DNA of 64,000 bases from Durusdinium trenchii (Eukaryota > Sar > Dinophyceae > Suessiales > Symbiodiniaceae): assembly GCA_963970005.1 (NCBI GenBank), contig CAXAMN010029028.1, forward strand, positions 208,584 through 272,583, written 5' to 3'. This document shows, piece after piece, positions 10,066 through 19,552 of this stretch (the first letter of the stretch is position 1; every line of letters begins with the position of its first letter). The notes beneath the pieces were generated by a model. The model made no database searches, was not told where the DNA came from, and saw only the letters and a program-made list of their open reading frames with translations. The position numbers were made by a program, and so were the translations under genes.

Positions 10066-10183
10066 TCCGGACTGAGAGAGCGTCGTGTTTACCCGATGGC
10101 ATTTAGGCGCCTCAAGCCTTAGGTTACGCATCCGCCTCGGTGGAAAACGGCTGACGGCAGCGACTGCTCGCTGCTTTGTTTCA
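10035..10183 (+). repeat. 3' LTR of the Copia element (149 bp)
   Basis: Identical to 1273-1421. The last nine codons of the polyprotein (ending NLFDRH) and its TGA stop (10063-10065) are encoded by the first 31 bases of this LTR. The same codons therefore also sit at the very start of the 5' LTR. Confidence 0.95.
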
Positions 10184-10387
10184 AATATAATTCGCTGTTA
10201 GCAGCTTTGCTCATCCGAGGCAAAGCTCGTGAGCACGTCTCCGGAAACGTTGGCGGCAGCATGCGCCATGGGTGATGAAAGCATACAGCAGGAGAGCCAA
10301 ACCTTTTGGGCTGACGCATTCGAGACCTAACACATCCTAAAACCTGTCAATAGCAACCTATTAGCGATGGCCTCCTAGCATTGGGTA

Positions 10388-10543
10388 GTGAAGAAAGCTA
10401 TGGAGCTTGATCAACTTGTGAGGAGGTTTTGGCCATTTGGGCCCGCCAAGCGTTCCAAGCTCAATTGGGTTGATTTGGAAAAAGAAATTGGCAGGAAAGC
10501 GGAATGGGACAGCAACGCCAATCCTCAGAAAACTGTATGTTAA
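10388..10543 (+). CDS. Exon-like fragment, unrecognised protein
   Basis: An open stretch without a convincing start reads like ordinary protein (MELDQLVRRFWPFGPAK ... KLNWVDLEKEIGRKAEWD) between family A units on the left and non-coding DNA on the right. It ends at ACT|GTATGT, a canonical 5' splice-site hexamer at about 10533-10538, so it may be an internal exon truncated on its left by repeats. I do not recognise the family. It could also be a retrogene fragment. Confidence 0.35.
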   Translation: MKKAMELDQLVRRFWPFGPAKRSKLNWVDLEKEIGRKAEWDSNANPQKTVC

Positions 10544-10975
10544 GAAAAGGAAAACTGGCTCTGCTTAAAAAAAGGAAAACTTACGGAAATGATAAAGTCA
10601 TTTTTTCTTTTCGTTTGATCTTGAGAGGCCATCGCTACTAGGTTGAAGGCCATCGCTCTTACTGAAATGAGACCTTCTTTTTCTTTCCTTGGTGTGACAC
10701 CGTGGCACCAAGTTTTGAGTTTCACGAGGCCTCTTCCAGCTTCTGCTGCCCTGGCAGTCCCACTGCTGCGAAGTTCACGTGAGTTTCTTGTCAGTTGTGC
10801 GAAAAGCGCGTTTGTTTAAGTGCGAGGGGTCAGACATAGATCGAAGCGGCGTTTGCGTGTCAGCAAACTTGTCAAACGAAGGAGTTGGTGTTCCGGTTCT
10901 GACCCACCAGTGTAACACCCGCATTGCCGTCGCGAAAACACCTGCGACCAGAACAGGCGATCATACCATGAATGC

Positions 10976-11112
10976 TTCTAGTAACAAGTGCCTTACTAGT
11001 AGTAACAAGAAGCTATTAGAAACAAGTGCNNNNNNNNNNGAAGCTATTAGAAACAAGTGCCTTACTAGTAGTAACAAGAAGCTATTGGAAACAAGTGCCT
11101 TACTAGTAGTAA
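10976..11112 (+). repeat. Family B array with an assembly gap
   Basis: Tandem family B words (AACAAGTGCCTTACTAGTAG, AACAAGAAGCTATTAG) on both sides of ten Ns at 11030-11039. The array ends in an AT-rich TTAGAATTATATTAAA tail like the centre of the B palindromes at 24.9 and 61.75 kb. The true length is unknown because the assembly broke inside it. Confidence 0.85.
11030..11039. other. Assembly gap (10 N)
   Basis: Ten Ns inside a family B array. A gap of exactly ten also occurs at 42642-42651 in another B array, so these are standard-size placeholders rather than measured lengths. Confidence 0.99.
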
Positions 11113-11236
11113 CAAATTAGAATTATATTAAATGTTGCGACGCCACAGAGAGCCCACAGAAACCCATCGCCAACTACACCCGTCCATTGAGTGTTCCATC
11201 CCTCAGTTCCGTTCGCCTACCAAAAACACCTGGCTA

Positions 11237-11395
11237 TAGTAACGAGAAGCTACTAGGAACAAGTGCATCGCTACTAGTAACAAGTGCCTTACTAGTAGTT
11301 ACAAAGAAGCTACTAGGGGCTCCTGTCCTTACTACTAGGAGCAAGGACCCTACTAGGGGCTCCTGCTAGTAGCAAGAAGCTACTAGTATGTCTTC
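11237..11395 (+). repeat. Family B array
   Basis: Successive words AACGAGAAGCTACTAGG, AACAAGTGCATCGCTACTAG, AACAAGTGCCTTACTAGTAG, GGGGCTCCTGTCCTTACTAC and AGCAAGGACCCTACTAGG, each about 17-22 bp and each ending in CTACTAG or CTAGTAG. This is one of the clearer examples of the modular B grammar. Confidence 0.8.
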
Positions 11396-11621
11396 TGTAG
11401 GTACTATAGTTCCCTACAAAAATTCCCTATGAAAATGTTTGACCCAAGTGCAACCACTTCACAGCTGCCCTGAGGCTGCCCTCGCCCAGAGATGTTTTTC
11501 TTGACTACCATTTCAGTCCCTGCATCACCCCTTCGTGCACACGTGGATACGGAAATACTCGTTGGTATAGTTTTGCCCTTTTTGTTCCTTTTCTTTAGAC
11601 CTTCAGACCATTCTTTTCTCT

Positions 11622-11752
11622 TCCGTTTTCTCTTCCTTCCTTCCTTCCGTCCTTCCTTCCTTCCTTCCTTCCCTTTTTTCTTTTCTTTAGACCTCAAGAC
11701 CTTTCCTCCTCCTCTATCCTCCTCCTCTATTCCTTTTTTTTTAAACTGTCCA
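11622..11752 (+). repeat. Pyrimidine-rich microsatellite tract
   Basis: (CCTT)n and CT-rich sequence, including an uninterrupted CCTTCCTTCCTTCC run, then TCCTCCTCTATCC copies and a T tract. The hydrophobic F/L/S-rich translation of this stretch is a by-product of the pyrimidine tract. Confidence 0.85.
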
Positions 11753-11919
11753 TAACTCCAACAGTTCTCCTCCAAATTGCCTTTGGCACTAGTGTGAAGC
11801 GTGAAGCATCGCCCACTGTTAACAGAAAGCACGGTCGTTCAAGACCTTCAAAAAGCTTCAATTGCGTTCCGGTACCAGCCGCAGGGGATTGTTCTGACAA
11901 AAGAGCTCATGGCGCATGA

Positions 11920-12069
11920 TGTGTTTGGCAACATTTTGACACTCCACCTAGGCAGTTGGCATTGGCCTTGGCTCCCTTTGTGACGGACATCGACACATTT
12001 GATTCTCGGCAAAAAGGATGGAAAAAGAAAGGAAGGAAGAAGGAAAGGTCCAAAGAGCAAAGAACATGA
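11920..12069 (+). CDS. Exon-like fragment, unrecognised protein
   Basis: 49 codons open from just after a TGA to a TGA. They read CVWQHFDTPPRQLALALAPF, then VTDIDTFDSRQKGW, then a lysine/arginine-rich tail. The first part has normal protein composition; the basic tail coincides with a purine-rich low-complexity stretch and may already be intron. Family B repeats start within about 30 bp downstream. No ATG is present, so if real it is an internal exon or a retrogene piece. Confidence 0.3.
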   Translation, partial: CVWQHFDTPPRQLALALAPFVTDIDTFDSRQKGWKKKGRKKERSKEQRT

Positions 12070-12094
12070 AAAGAAAGAGAGGAAAAGTAAGAAT

Positions 12095-12500
12095 CCGCTA
12101 CTAGGAGCAAAGGGCATCGCTACCAGGGGCTTCCTGCTTCGAAAAGAGCGCCTTTGGGGCAGAGCATTCTTGAGGGCCTTGCTGGGTCTGGAAATGCCTT
12201 GCCAAGATGTCTGGGATGTCTGGGGGAGCAAAAAATAGAAAATCAAGTTGTAGTTTGCTACAAGGCAATTCTTTGAAACGCCTAGGTCCTACCAATTCGA
12301 GCGAAACAAACCTGGAGCAAGTTAAGACATCGCTAGTAGGTTGGAGGCCATCGCTAGTAGGAGCAAGGATGCTACTAGTAACAAAGGGCATCGCTACTAG
12401 GAGCTCTTGGCATCTAAAGACAAACTACAACTCGAAGCAGCAAGAACACGACAGTCAAATTTGCTCCTAGTAGCGTCCCAGTAACGATGCCCTTTGTTCC
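12095..12500. repeat. Mixed family A and B units
   Basis: B words at 12098-12130 (CGCTACTAGG AGCAAAGGGCATCGC), A plus B words at 12330-12405, and B words in the opposite orientation at 12465-12510. The stretch between them (12130-12330) has no gene I recognise. Confidence 0.7.
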
Positions 12501-12782
12501 TAGTCGTTGCAACTGTCAGGAAGCAGCACTCTGTCAACATCTTCCTGTCGAGGAGGAGTTTGCTTTGCATTCGCGTGTAAGACTGAGAGGTCCAAAGCCG
12601 TGCTGTAGTTTTCTCGTGTTGAGGCTGGAAAGAGGAACCCAATCCAAAACCCTTTTCGTAGACCTTTTTTTACATTAAAACCTTCAAAAGCGTGACTTAT
12701 GTGGTTCCAGGTATAGCGTTGCTGTGAGTAGTGAAAGGCAAGGCGATCGGATCAAGGCGCTTCAGATTTGAAACTCATTTAG

Positions 12783-13030
12783 TGACGCCCCTTGTTACTA
12801 GCGTCCTTGTTACTACTAGTAAGGCACTTGTTACTAGAAGCGATGCACGTGTTACTAGTAGCTTCTTGTTGTTCAAAAGGATGTACACTGTATCGGACTG
12901 TTACTAGTAGCTTCTTGCCTCTAGTAGCCTTCCTTGCTCCGTTCGTAGCGATGCCCTTTGCTCCTAGTAGCTTCTTGTTCCTGGTAGTAAGGCCAGGAGC
13001 CCCTAGTAGCGTCCTTGCTCCTAGTAGCCT
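12783..13030 (-). repeat. Family B array, minus orientation
   Basis: Long run of inverted-orientation B words (CTAGTAGCTTCTTGTTACTA, CTAGTAAGGCACTTGTTACT, CTAGTAGCGATGCCCTTTGC). Because unit lengths are often multiples of three, one frame stays open and would encode a repetitive hydrophobic peptide; I regard that as an artefact. Confidence 0.85.
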
Positions 13031-13034
13031 TGGA

Positions 13035-13181
13035 ATGTTGGCAAGACTTGGAGATGAGGCCAGACTTAAAGCCAATGCAGTTGCATTCTTGTTCATAGCA
13101 ACAGGTATCTACCGGCGCTGCGGAAATTCTTGCCGCCGTGTTCAGATCACACTGATAGCACTTGCAAATGTCACGGCCTAA
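13035..13181 (+). CDS. Short exon-like ORF, unrecognised
   Basis: ATG to TAA, 48 codons (MLARLGDEARLKANAVAFL ... RRVQITLIALANVTA), directly after the B array. Composition is protein-like with amphipathic helices, but it is short and I recognise no family. It may be the 3' end of a relic gene. Confidence 0.25.
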   Translation: MLARLGDEARLKANAVAFLFIATGIYRRCGNSCRRVQITLIALANVTA

Positions 13182-13511
13182 AAGCATCATGTGTTTGAAC
13201 ATAGCGAGGAGGAACTTAATAAGAACATGTCTACACATATAGTGAGCGAACTTGTTGAAAGAAGGGACACTCTGTGCTTCAGCTCATTGAGCAGCTCTTC
13301 TTGAGCAGAACTGCAGCACCGTTAAAAAAAGAAAAAAGTGTCGCCGAAACCGTCTCCCGATTTTCCTTCTCCTTCTCATCAACTGTTTCCTTTTCCTTTT
13401 CCTTCTCCTTTTCCTTCTTCCTTTTCCTTCTGCTTTTTTCTTACAAACTTATATAGCTACTTCATGCTACTTCCTGCCTCTTTGCCCATCCCAGACTTGT
13501 CCTCATTGTGA

Positions 13512-13637
13512 GACCCACTCGTCCTCCAGGACTCGGCCGCTGTGCTCCGTGCTGTGCGCGGACGCTACCGCTACCCACGCTGGGCTAGAGTCCATCGAGC
13601 GGTACTTGAGCACTTGGCATGGTGCTGCAAAGGATAA
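13512..13637 (+). CDS. Exon-like fragment, unrecognised
   Basis: 41 codons open between a TGA and a TAA (DPLVLQDSAAVLRAVRGRYR ... ARVHRAVLEHLAWCCKG). It is immediately followed by a family B array. The end contains AAAG|GATAAA, which would be a GA-type donor like those of the globin gene in this window. The next island at 13836 is on the same strand, so the two may be exons of one gene with the repeat array as intron. Confidence 0.35.
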   Translation, partial: DPLVLQDSAAVLRAVRGRYRYPRWARVHRAVLEHLAWCCKG

Positions 13638-13639
13638 AA

Positions 13640-13830
13640 AGAGTCAGCAGTAACAAGGGCATCGCTAGTAGTAACAGGTGCCTTACTAGTAGTAACAAGA
13701 AGCTAGTAGTAACAAGTGCATCGCTAGTAGTAACAAGGGCATCGCTACTAGGAGCGATCGGACGCTACTATAGGGGCTCCTGGCCTTACTACTAGTAGCA
13801 AGATCGCTAGTAGGTTGGAGGCCATCGAAG
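13640..13830 (+). repeat. Family B array ending in a family A unit
   Basis: Eight or more B words (AACAAGGGCATCGCTAGTAG, AACAGGTGCCTTACTAGTAG, AACAAGAAGCTAGTAG and so on) closed by one A unit (GGTTGGAGGCCATCG). It separates two exon-like islands on the same strand. Confidence 0.85.
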
Positions 13831-13835
13831 AGTGA

Positions 13836-14021
13836 AGCAAAACGAGGGTGGGCGAGCATAGGCAAGTTGTGTTTGAAAGTGGCACCACAAAGAGACTGCT
13901 AAGAGGGTGTGCCGAGCAGGTCCGAACTGCGCTGTTTTTGCTTGAAGCTGTGGGAGGTGTCTTGGAGCTGCTACGACTTCAGCTATTTCAGATGATGCCC
14001 ATCAGTCCAGACCTCACTTGA
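13836..14021 (+). CDS. Exon-like fragment, unrecognised
   Basis: 61 codons open from a TGA to a TGA with strong protein character: TRVGEHRQVVFESGTTKRLL, then RGCAEQVRTALFLLEAVGGV and LELLRLQLFQMMPISPDLT. The hydrophobic heptad-like end suggests a helix. No start codon is needed if it is an exon. I do not recognise the family. Confidence 0.4.
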   Translation, partial: SKTRVGEHRQVVFESGTTKRLLRGCAEQVRTALFLLEAVGGVLELLRLQLFQMMPISPDLT

Positions 14022-14620
14022 TGTGTGGATTCCGTCTTGCAGTCTGGCGGCACACTAAATGCACCATGTGATTTCGAATTCTTAAAATCTGAAGAACACT
14101 TCGAATGTCTTCGAACATGCTCAGAGCTTCTTCCAGTCTTTCAGGCTCCATCCGCATCACCATTTGGCATCAGCCACAGGAGAGCAGAGCCAGCGAAGAA
14201 GTGAACCTAATAGCAATGGCCTCCAACCTACTAGCGATGGCCTCCCACCTAACCCAGAGAAAGGACGGTGTTGGAAACCCACTTTTTTACACACCTTTTT
14301 TTACAGAAAGGCAATCTGTGGGGGCCTGCGTTTTTCAGTGCTTCCAAAAAGCTATTGCTTTTAATAAAATCACTTTTTTATATATAGACTGTGTGTTCTT
14401 TTCCTATATTTATTTTTGTTAGCTATTGAAAAAAAGCGAAACAATAATAAAAGCTTATGTGCCACACAATGTAGGCAAGGAACAAGGACCTCTTACTATG
14501 AAGGTGGAAGAGAGGGATTTCTGGGGGGGAGATTTTTGAGTTTTTTTGCTCGACCCCCCCCACTCTCCCAACTAGGAACCCCCCCCTAGACCCTTCCCTG
14601 ATTGTTTATCATCAGGTGTT
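14022..14620. other. Non-coding stretch
   Basis: One A-like pair (AGCAATGGCCTCCAACCTAC) near 14210-14245, otherwise unique AT-rich sequence with G/C homopolymer runs near 14525-14590. No gene seen. Confidence 0.5.
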
Positions 14621-14629
14621 TGTAGCTTG

Positions 14630-16100
14630 GAGCATGTGATGCAACTCCAGCTGCTTCACTACTGTTATCATCCATAGCTTCTGTGGCTGGGACCTGTGAT
14701 GCAAACAGCTTCCCCTGCTCTTCTCATGAAGTGCAGCTGGCCTTGCTCAATAATTTTTTGGGATGATGCAGCTGTGGATTTGAAATCCCTTTTGTTCATG
14801 GATGACCACAAGGTTTATGCTGCAAAGCCAGTCAGAAAGGTCAGTTTGAAGATTTTCCCATTTGGTATGGTGCAAAAGATTACAGCTGAGCAATTGAAGA
14901 AAGCCAAGGTGGTTGTGACCAACCTGAAAGACAAGAGTTACTACCAAGTCCAGCAGCCAAAGCTGGACCTCAAGAAAGGCACTGGTGCTATAGCGCCTTT
15001 CTTTTGGGTTGCAGAAACCAATGACACTGTTTGGCCAATGTGACTCTGTCAGATGTGAAGGTGGCACATGGCAAATTGTCTTTGTCAATGCCTTGTTTCA
15101 AAAGCAAGGCCAACATCGAAGCAGGTGCACAATTGATGTATGAGAAAGAGGATGAGGCAGCAGGTGATGCAGAGACCCATGATGAGCAGCCCAAGAAGAG
15201 ACCAAAAAAAATCCTAAAGGGATGAGGAGACCCAAAAACCAGGGATGAGGTAGACCCAAAACCCAAAGCTTGCCAGGACAAAAACAATGCGCCATGCAAA
15301 TTTTGGCTTTATGCCTTCAATTGTTCAAAACAAACATTACAAGCTGAAACTTAGCTACTAGAAGCTGTGTGTTTTTTGAGTTTGCACACTGTGCTGTCTG
15401 CAAGGCCATTGTTTGTGATACAAATGTATGCCTAAAGTATTTGGCCCAAGAAAATGCAGGTCATCAATCAGATTGCCTTGAAATACAATGATGGCCCTCC
15501 TGTGGTGCTGCCTGAAGCACTTGTGACAAAACATGATGGCCAGACCTTTGTGAAGTTCAGAGCCAGCCACTATGCCATAGCAAAGCTTGCGCTTGGTTGC
15601 AGAGATGAATACAAAACAGCAAGTCTGTGAACTTGACTTCCAGCCCTCAATGGAAGGAATTCCAAAAGCTGTTAAAAGAAGGCTTGAAGAAACATTTCAA
15701 CATGGCTGACACTACTGATGAGTGCTTTGAAGAAGCCAATGAGCCAGAGGAAAGGCACCAGGGCTTGGAAGAAGCTTTTGGACAAAATGACTCGTGGAGC
15801 TTGTTGGTACACATGTGGAAGTGCTAACACCATCTTCTTTCAAGTGTTGAGATGCGCAAGTCAAGCTGGATGCAGCACAGCTCAAGGCTTTCTGTGACTT
15901 CTTGTCACAAGATGTTGAGGCTTGCTTTGGTACAAAAAAGAGACCACACAAGAGAAGAAAAGTTGATGATGCTGAAGAGCAGCGCCAAGAGTGAATAGTC
16001 TGAAGCAAAGCAACACCAGCTGCTTCACTACTCTTAGCATCAGTTCTTGTGTTTTTGAAGCTGGAACATGTGATGCAACACCAGCTGTTCCACTACAGAC
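14630..16100 (+). repeat. Direct ~70-bp repeats flanking the 14.6-16.0 kb relic
   Basis: A segment with CATGTGATGCAACWCCAGCT plus GCTTCACTACT and an A-GC-T-rich continuation occurs at about 14630-14705 and again at about 15998-16100. The first copy encodes the start of the relic (ATPAASLLL), and the second follows its stop codon at 15994. This is what remains of a tandem gene duplicate would look like: the second copy is the truncated 5' end of the next gene copy. Confidence 0.5.
14640..15994 (+). pseudogene. Frameshifted relic of a ~430-codon gene, unrecognised family
   Basis: Five protein-like blocks in + orientation lie in shifting frames: 14640-14760 (ATPAASLLLSSIASVAGTCD...); ~14765-15030 (SLLFMDDHKVYAAKPVRKVS, KVVVTNLKDKSYYQVQQPKL, IAPFFWVAETNDT); 15031-15225 (ANVTLSDVKVAHGKLSLSMP ... 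PKKRPKKILKG); ~15460-15628 (NQIALKYNDGPPVVLPEALV ... ASHYAIAKLALGCRDEY); 15627-15827 and 15851-15994 (LDAAQLKAFCDFLSQDVEAC then KKRPHKRRKVDD). The basic KKRPHKRRKV resembles a nuclear localisation signal. At least three single-base frame changes separate blocks that otherwise join smoothly, so this is a decayed gene or retrogene. I cannot name the family. Confidence 0.6.
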
Positions 16101-16245
16101 TTCATATTTTTTGCGTAAGAAGCCCAAATATAGTAAAAAACACACAAAAACACTGAAAAACACAGGCCCTCACAGCGTTCCTCACTCTTTTTTTAGGGGG
16201 AAAGCACTTTTATGAAAGGGGCTTCAACCTGAAGCCAGGTGGAAG

Positions 16246-16708
16246 ATGTGGAAGGCCAATCCTGCGCTGGCATTGCTGCAGTTGGCCTGCACGAGGCGCG
16301 AGCTGTTTCCCTCCTGGTTCTACCGTGGAGTGAGCCGCTGCAAGGTCAAACAGAAGCAGGAGAAGCAGAAGGCAAGGCCTCCGCACCCTACGCCTGAAAG
16401 GTAGAGCTGGGGGAGGGCGGCTATTCGAAGGCGTGGCAAGGAACTTTCGGATCAGTTCCTGTGGCGATCAAGGTCATGAAGGAGGCATCTCCACTCATGG
16501 CCGAGATCAAAGCCATGCAGTGCTGCAGGCATCCCAAGGCCCGACTCTCAGGTTGGCACAGTGAAAGCGTTCCCAGCTGCCATGCTTTCACTGTTCAAAA
16601 GCCCGTCAGGTCGTAGACTTCTTGGGGGAAGTGGACGGAGCGCTTCTGATGGAGTTGATGGCCGGAGATCTTTCCCATGTGCGAAAACAGTTCTGGGCGC
16701 AACGATGA
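16246..16708 (+). pseudogene. Protein kinase N-lobe fragment (pseudogene or exon remnant)
   Basis: From 16401 the frame reads ELGEGGYSKAWQGTFGSVPV then AIKVMKEASPLMAEIKAMQC: a glycine-rich loop (GEGGYSKAW), the VAIK lysine and a helix-C glutamate (AEIKAM), followed by CRHPK. After a frame change, 16613-16705 reads DFLGEVDGALLMELMAGDLS, the strand-5/hinge region of a kinase. An upstream block 16246-16400 (ANPALALLQLACTRRELFPS) is in yet another frame. The C-lobe (HRD, DFG) is not found downstream. Frame breaks and the missing C-lobe mean it is not a working kinase gene as read, unless introns account for the shifts. Confidence 0.65.
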
Positions 16709-16739
16709 CTAAAATATTTTTGTTTTGCGGCCTACTAAG

Positions 16740-17275
16740 AAGAACAAAAGATTTTTAAAAAGAACTAAATATTTAGTTGCTTAGTTTTGCTGCCTATTAA
16801 AAATCTAAAAAAATCTAAACGCTTGAGGTTCCGAGGTTTCCATGTATCTATATATTCTAAAGAAATAAAAGCAAAATATTTAGTTTTTCTGGTTTGCTGC
16901 CTGTAAAAAATAAAGAGACTAAATATTTAGAATTGTTAGTTTTGCGGCCTTAAAAAAAGTTAAAATTCAATATGTTGCGGTTTGTCTTGCGGCCTTTTAC
17001 AAAAATATGTTTTTACAAATTTAAACCCTTGAGGTTCCGAGGTTTCCAGGTATTTAGAAAATCTAAAGAAGACAAAAAACTAAATATGAAGTTTGTTTTA
17101 ATTTCGAAATACCTGGAAACCTTGGAACATCAAGGATTTATTTTTTTGTTTTTAGTTGTTTGTATCCTTTTAGAATTTCTAAATACTTGGACTTGGAAAC
17201 CTCGGAACCTCTCCCCTTCGCTGAAACCTCGGAACCTCTCCCCTTCGCTGGTTGAAGCAATATTCCCCTTCACGG
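16740..17275. repeat. AT-rich palindromic repeat region
   Basis: Repeated AACTAAATATTTAG words and copies of CTTGAGGTTCCGAGGTTTCC at ~16823 and ~17028, with inverted copies at ~17105-17140 (GGAAACCTTGGAACATCAAG) and ~17188. The 17028-17062 and 17103-17140 arms form an inverted repeat around a short spacer. This looks like a non-autonomous element or a stem-loop-rich AT island. No gene seen. Confidence 0.6.
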
Positions 17276-17390
17276 ACTGATATTAAATCATAGGAAACTA
17301 TCCCCTCGGGCTGAGATACAATTCACCTTCGCGGGCTGAGCAATATGTTCCCTTAGCGGTCTGAAATATAATCATATTGTTGATGGAGCA
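17190..17390 (+). repeat. Degenerate tandem repeat (CCCCTTCGCGGGCTGA words)
   Basis: A 26-27 bp direct duplication (AACCTCGGAACCTCTCCCCT...) at ~17196-17250 is followed by 35-40 bp spaced copies of CCTTCGCGGGCTGA / CCCTTAGCGGTCTGA to 17375. A related CACTGCGCGGGCTGATGGTG lies at 17747. Confidence 0.55.
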
Positions 17391-17932
17391 AATCCTGTGC
17401 CACCTCACCACCTCACCTTGGAAGGGTCGCATAGCAACCCCTGCGCCCCCTCGTTCAATGTCTCTTAGGAGGCGGCGCAGGATTTTTGATCTTCAGCTTG
17501 TTTTAAATTTTCCACTGCGGCGGCCCCAATGTTAACGAGGGAGAATGAAGGCAGCAAGAAGACAGTGCGCAAAGTGGTTCAGGATTTTGTCCATCAACAG
17601 TATGAGGCTTCTCCCTCTGCAGCATGAAACGGAGTTATATGAAATACTTCCTGCCCGGAGCTGAAACAATTCCTCATTCCGAACTGCAATCTTAATTGTA
17701 TAAAGCTTTCCACTTCGCGCAGTGACGTCCGTCTTAGTAGAACTCCACTGCGCGGGCTGATGGTGCAAAATTCAACCAGAACTCTTTACTATGTTTGCTT
17801 CTCGAAAGCTTTCCGTAACCTTCCTATCAGGAACACTGCGATTCCGCTCCGCTCACGCATTTGTTCATTAGACATATCATATTAGTTCGGCGTTAACAAA
17901 TTTGATGTCCCTTGTGCATATAGTCTGTATAA

Positions 17933-18332
17933 AAATCATCAAAAAGGTACGAGCAATTGCCCCAAACAACAGGGAGACATACAAGAGGCTTGCGTCCCGA
18001 AGTACTTCAACTTCTTGGTGAGTCGAGAGCGCACATTTTTCCTGCGCTTACTGAATCGTGTTTGCGAGCAGTGGCTCCGCGTAGAGATATTTCATGGCTG
18101 TGAAACAACTGACTTCAACAAGCGCGCGAATGCTATTACATTTGATGAGACAACTACTGTATATGCAAAAGTAGAATTCAAGGAGAAAAAGCAATGCGCA
18201 GAGCACGGCCAAGATAGTGTATTCTCATATCGGATTGCATCAGCTATCAGTGCGCATCCTCCATGGCTGCCTCCGATTTGCTGGGCCGAAGGGCTCGCAT
18301 CGTTGCGTCTAGAGGACCTGTCTTGGAGTTGA
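17933..18332 (+). pseudogene. Two-frame protein-like fragment, unrecognised
   Basis: 17933-18103 reads REQLPQTTGRHTRGLRPEVL ... ESRAHIFPALTESCLRAVAP and stops at TGA. From ~18096 the +1 frame continues as CETTDFNKRANAITFDETTT ... VYAKVEFKEKKQCAEHGQDS and stops at 18332. Both blocks have normal protein composition, and one frame change joins them. I do not recognise the family; an alternative is two neighbouring exons with a tiny intron. Confidence 0.4.
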
Positions 18333-18768
18333 CAGTGACTGCCGAGTGAATGAGATTAGATGGATTCGTGGTTTGGAGCCAGAGCGGCTTGGCTTGAGCT
18401 CCTTTATACAAGTTGTGTGGCTCGTTCATGGAATTTGTGATAAGAAGAGAGACATGACTAGCGCATCGCTGTTGCTATATGTGAAATACGAAGGGATCCA
18501 GTCATAACAACTTTTGAGCATCTCACAAAACCTGCGGCACACTAAAGTAGTCGCGAGCCGGTCTTGGGATATTGGAAGCCTACAACAAACCTGCACAAGC
18601 GGTGAGGGCTGACCTGTCTACCGATGCTTTTTCTATGTGTCAACCACTTCAGTTACAAATCGCGCGGTGTTGCCCTGGGCTCACCTGACTTTGGTACGAC
18701 TCAGACGTGGATTGCTCTTAGACAGCTTTGCTGTGAGGGGTTCTCAATTCTTGCATAGAAACGATGCT
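18333..18768. other. Unique non-coding stretch
   Basis: No repeat family, RNA gene or convincing ORF seen. Confidence 0.4.
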
Positions 18769-19085
18769 GGGCCAAGATGATTCCCGCCCTTTGTCTCCCC
18801 TTCTCTCCCATGGCATGTCTGGACGCTGGGCTGAGATGATTTTGCTTTGCCTCCCCTTGTCTCCCATGGCATGTCTGGATGCTGCTGAGATTTTGCTTTG
18901 TCTCCCTTTGTCTCCCCTTGTCCTCCCTTGTCTGCGTCTGGATGCTGGGCTGAGATGACTTTGTCTCCCATGGACGCTGGGCTGGGATCACTTTGCTTTG
19001 TCTCTCCTTGTCTCCCCTTGTCTGACATGGCATGTTTGGATGCGGGGCTGAGATGATTTTGCTTTGTCTCCCTTTGTCTGAGCAT
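18769..19085 (+). repeat. Minisatellite, ~55-60 bp units
   Basis: Tandem variants of GCTGGGCTGAGATGATTTTG + CTTTGTCTCCCCTTGTCTCC + CATGGCATGTCTGGATGC. At least five units, with internal deletions. Reading frames through it on the minus strand are by-products of the repeat. Confidence 0.85.
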
Positions 19086-19552
19086 AGATCCCTCAAGGCC
19101 GGTGTCAGAAGCTTCGGGCCACGAGCGAAGCCTTTGCTGAAGCGGCCCACTTCCGGTCACAGGAGATTCCAGAAGTTATACAAATGTGATTTCATAGTTG
19201 CAGTTGCAGTAAAAAAAATATATATATATATGAAGTCAGATAATGTCATACTCTGGATGCAGGACAGCGATGCTTACGTCCCATATGGCTGTTCTGCTGA
19301 ACGAGCAAGGACAGCAAGGACACGGCGGCTTGCCCCCCAAAAAACCTAAACAAAAAGACAAAAAGCAGACGCTGATGTTCCGAAGACTTCCTATGGCTTG
19401 ACAGAGGAGATGTTGCGTTGCTCACTGTTACCTTTGTCAATACTTGTTGTCGTTTCCTTCTTTGCGCTTCTGTTGTGACCGTTTGCCTTTTGTTTGTTTT
19501 GTTGTTCTCGTGGTGGCAGTTGTATTGCGAAGTAGTCAATACCCAATAAGAG

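Larger units (their letters stand above)
1268..10188 (+). mobile_element. Complete Ty1/Copia LTR retrotransposon with MTase-like domain
   Basis: Element body 1273-10183 (8.9 kb) flanked by a perfect 5-bp target-site duplication AATAT (1268-1272 and 10184-10188). The two 149-bp LTRs are identical base for base and have canonical TG...CA ends. Between them is one uninterrupted 2773-codon ORF in the Copia order: gag, CCHC knuckle, protease, extra domains, integrase, RT, RNase H. Identical LTRs, intact TSD and an open frame mean a recent insertion that may still be competent. The site is just downstream of family A units. Unusual points are the very short LTR, a stop codon inside the 3' LTR, a dual-open segment and an inserted MTase-like domain. 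Confidence 0.95.
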
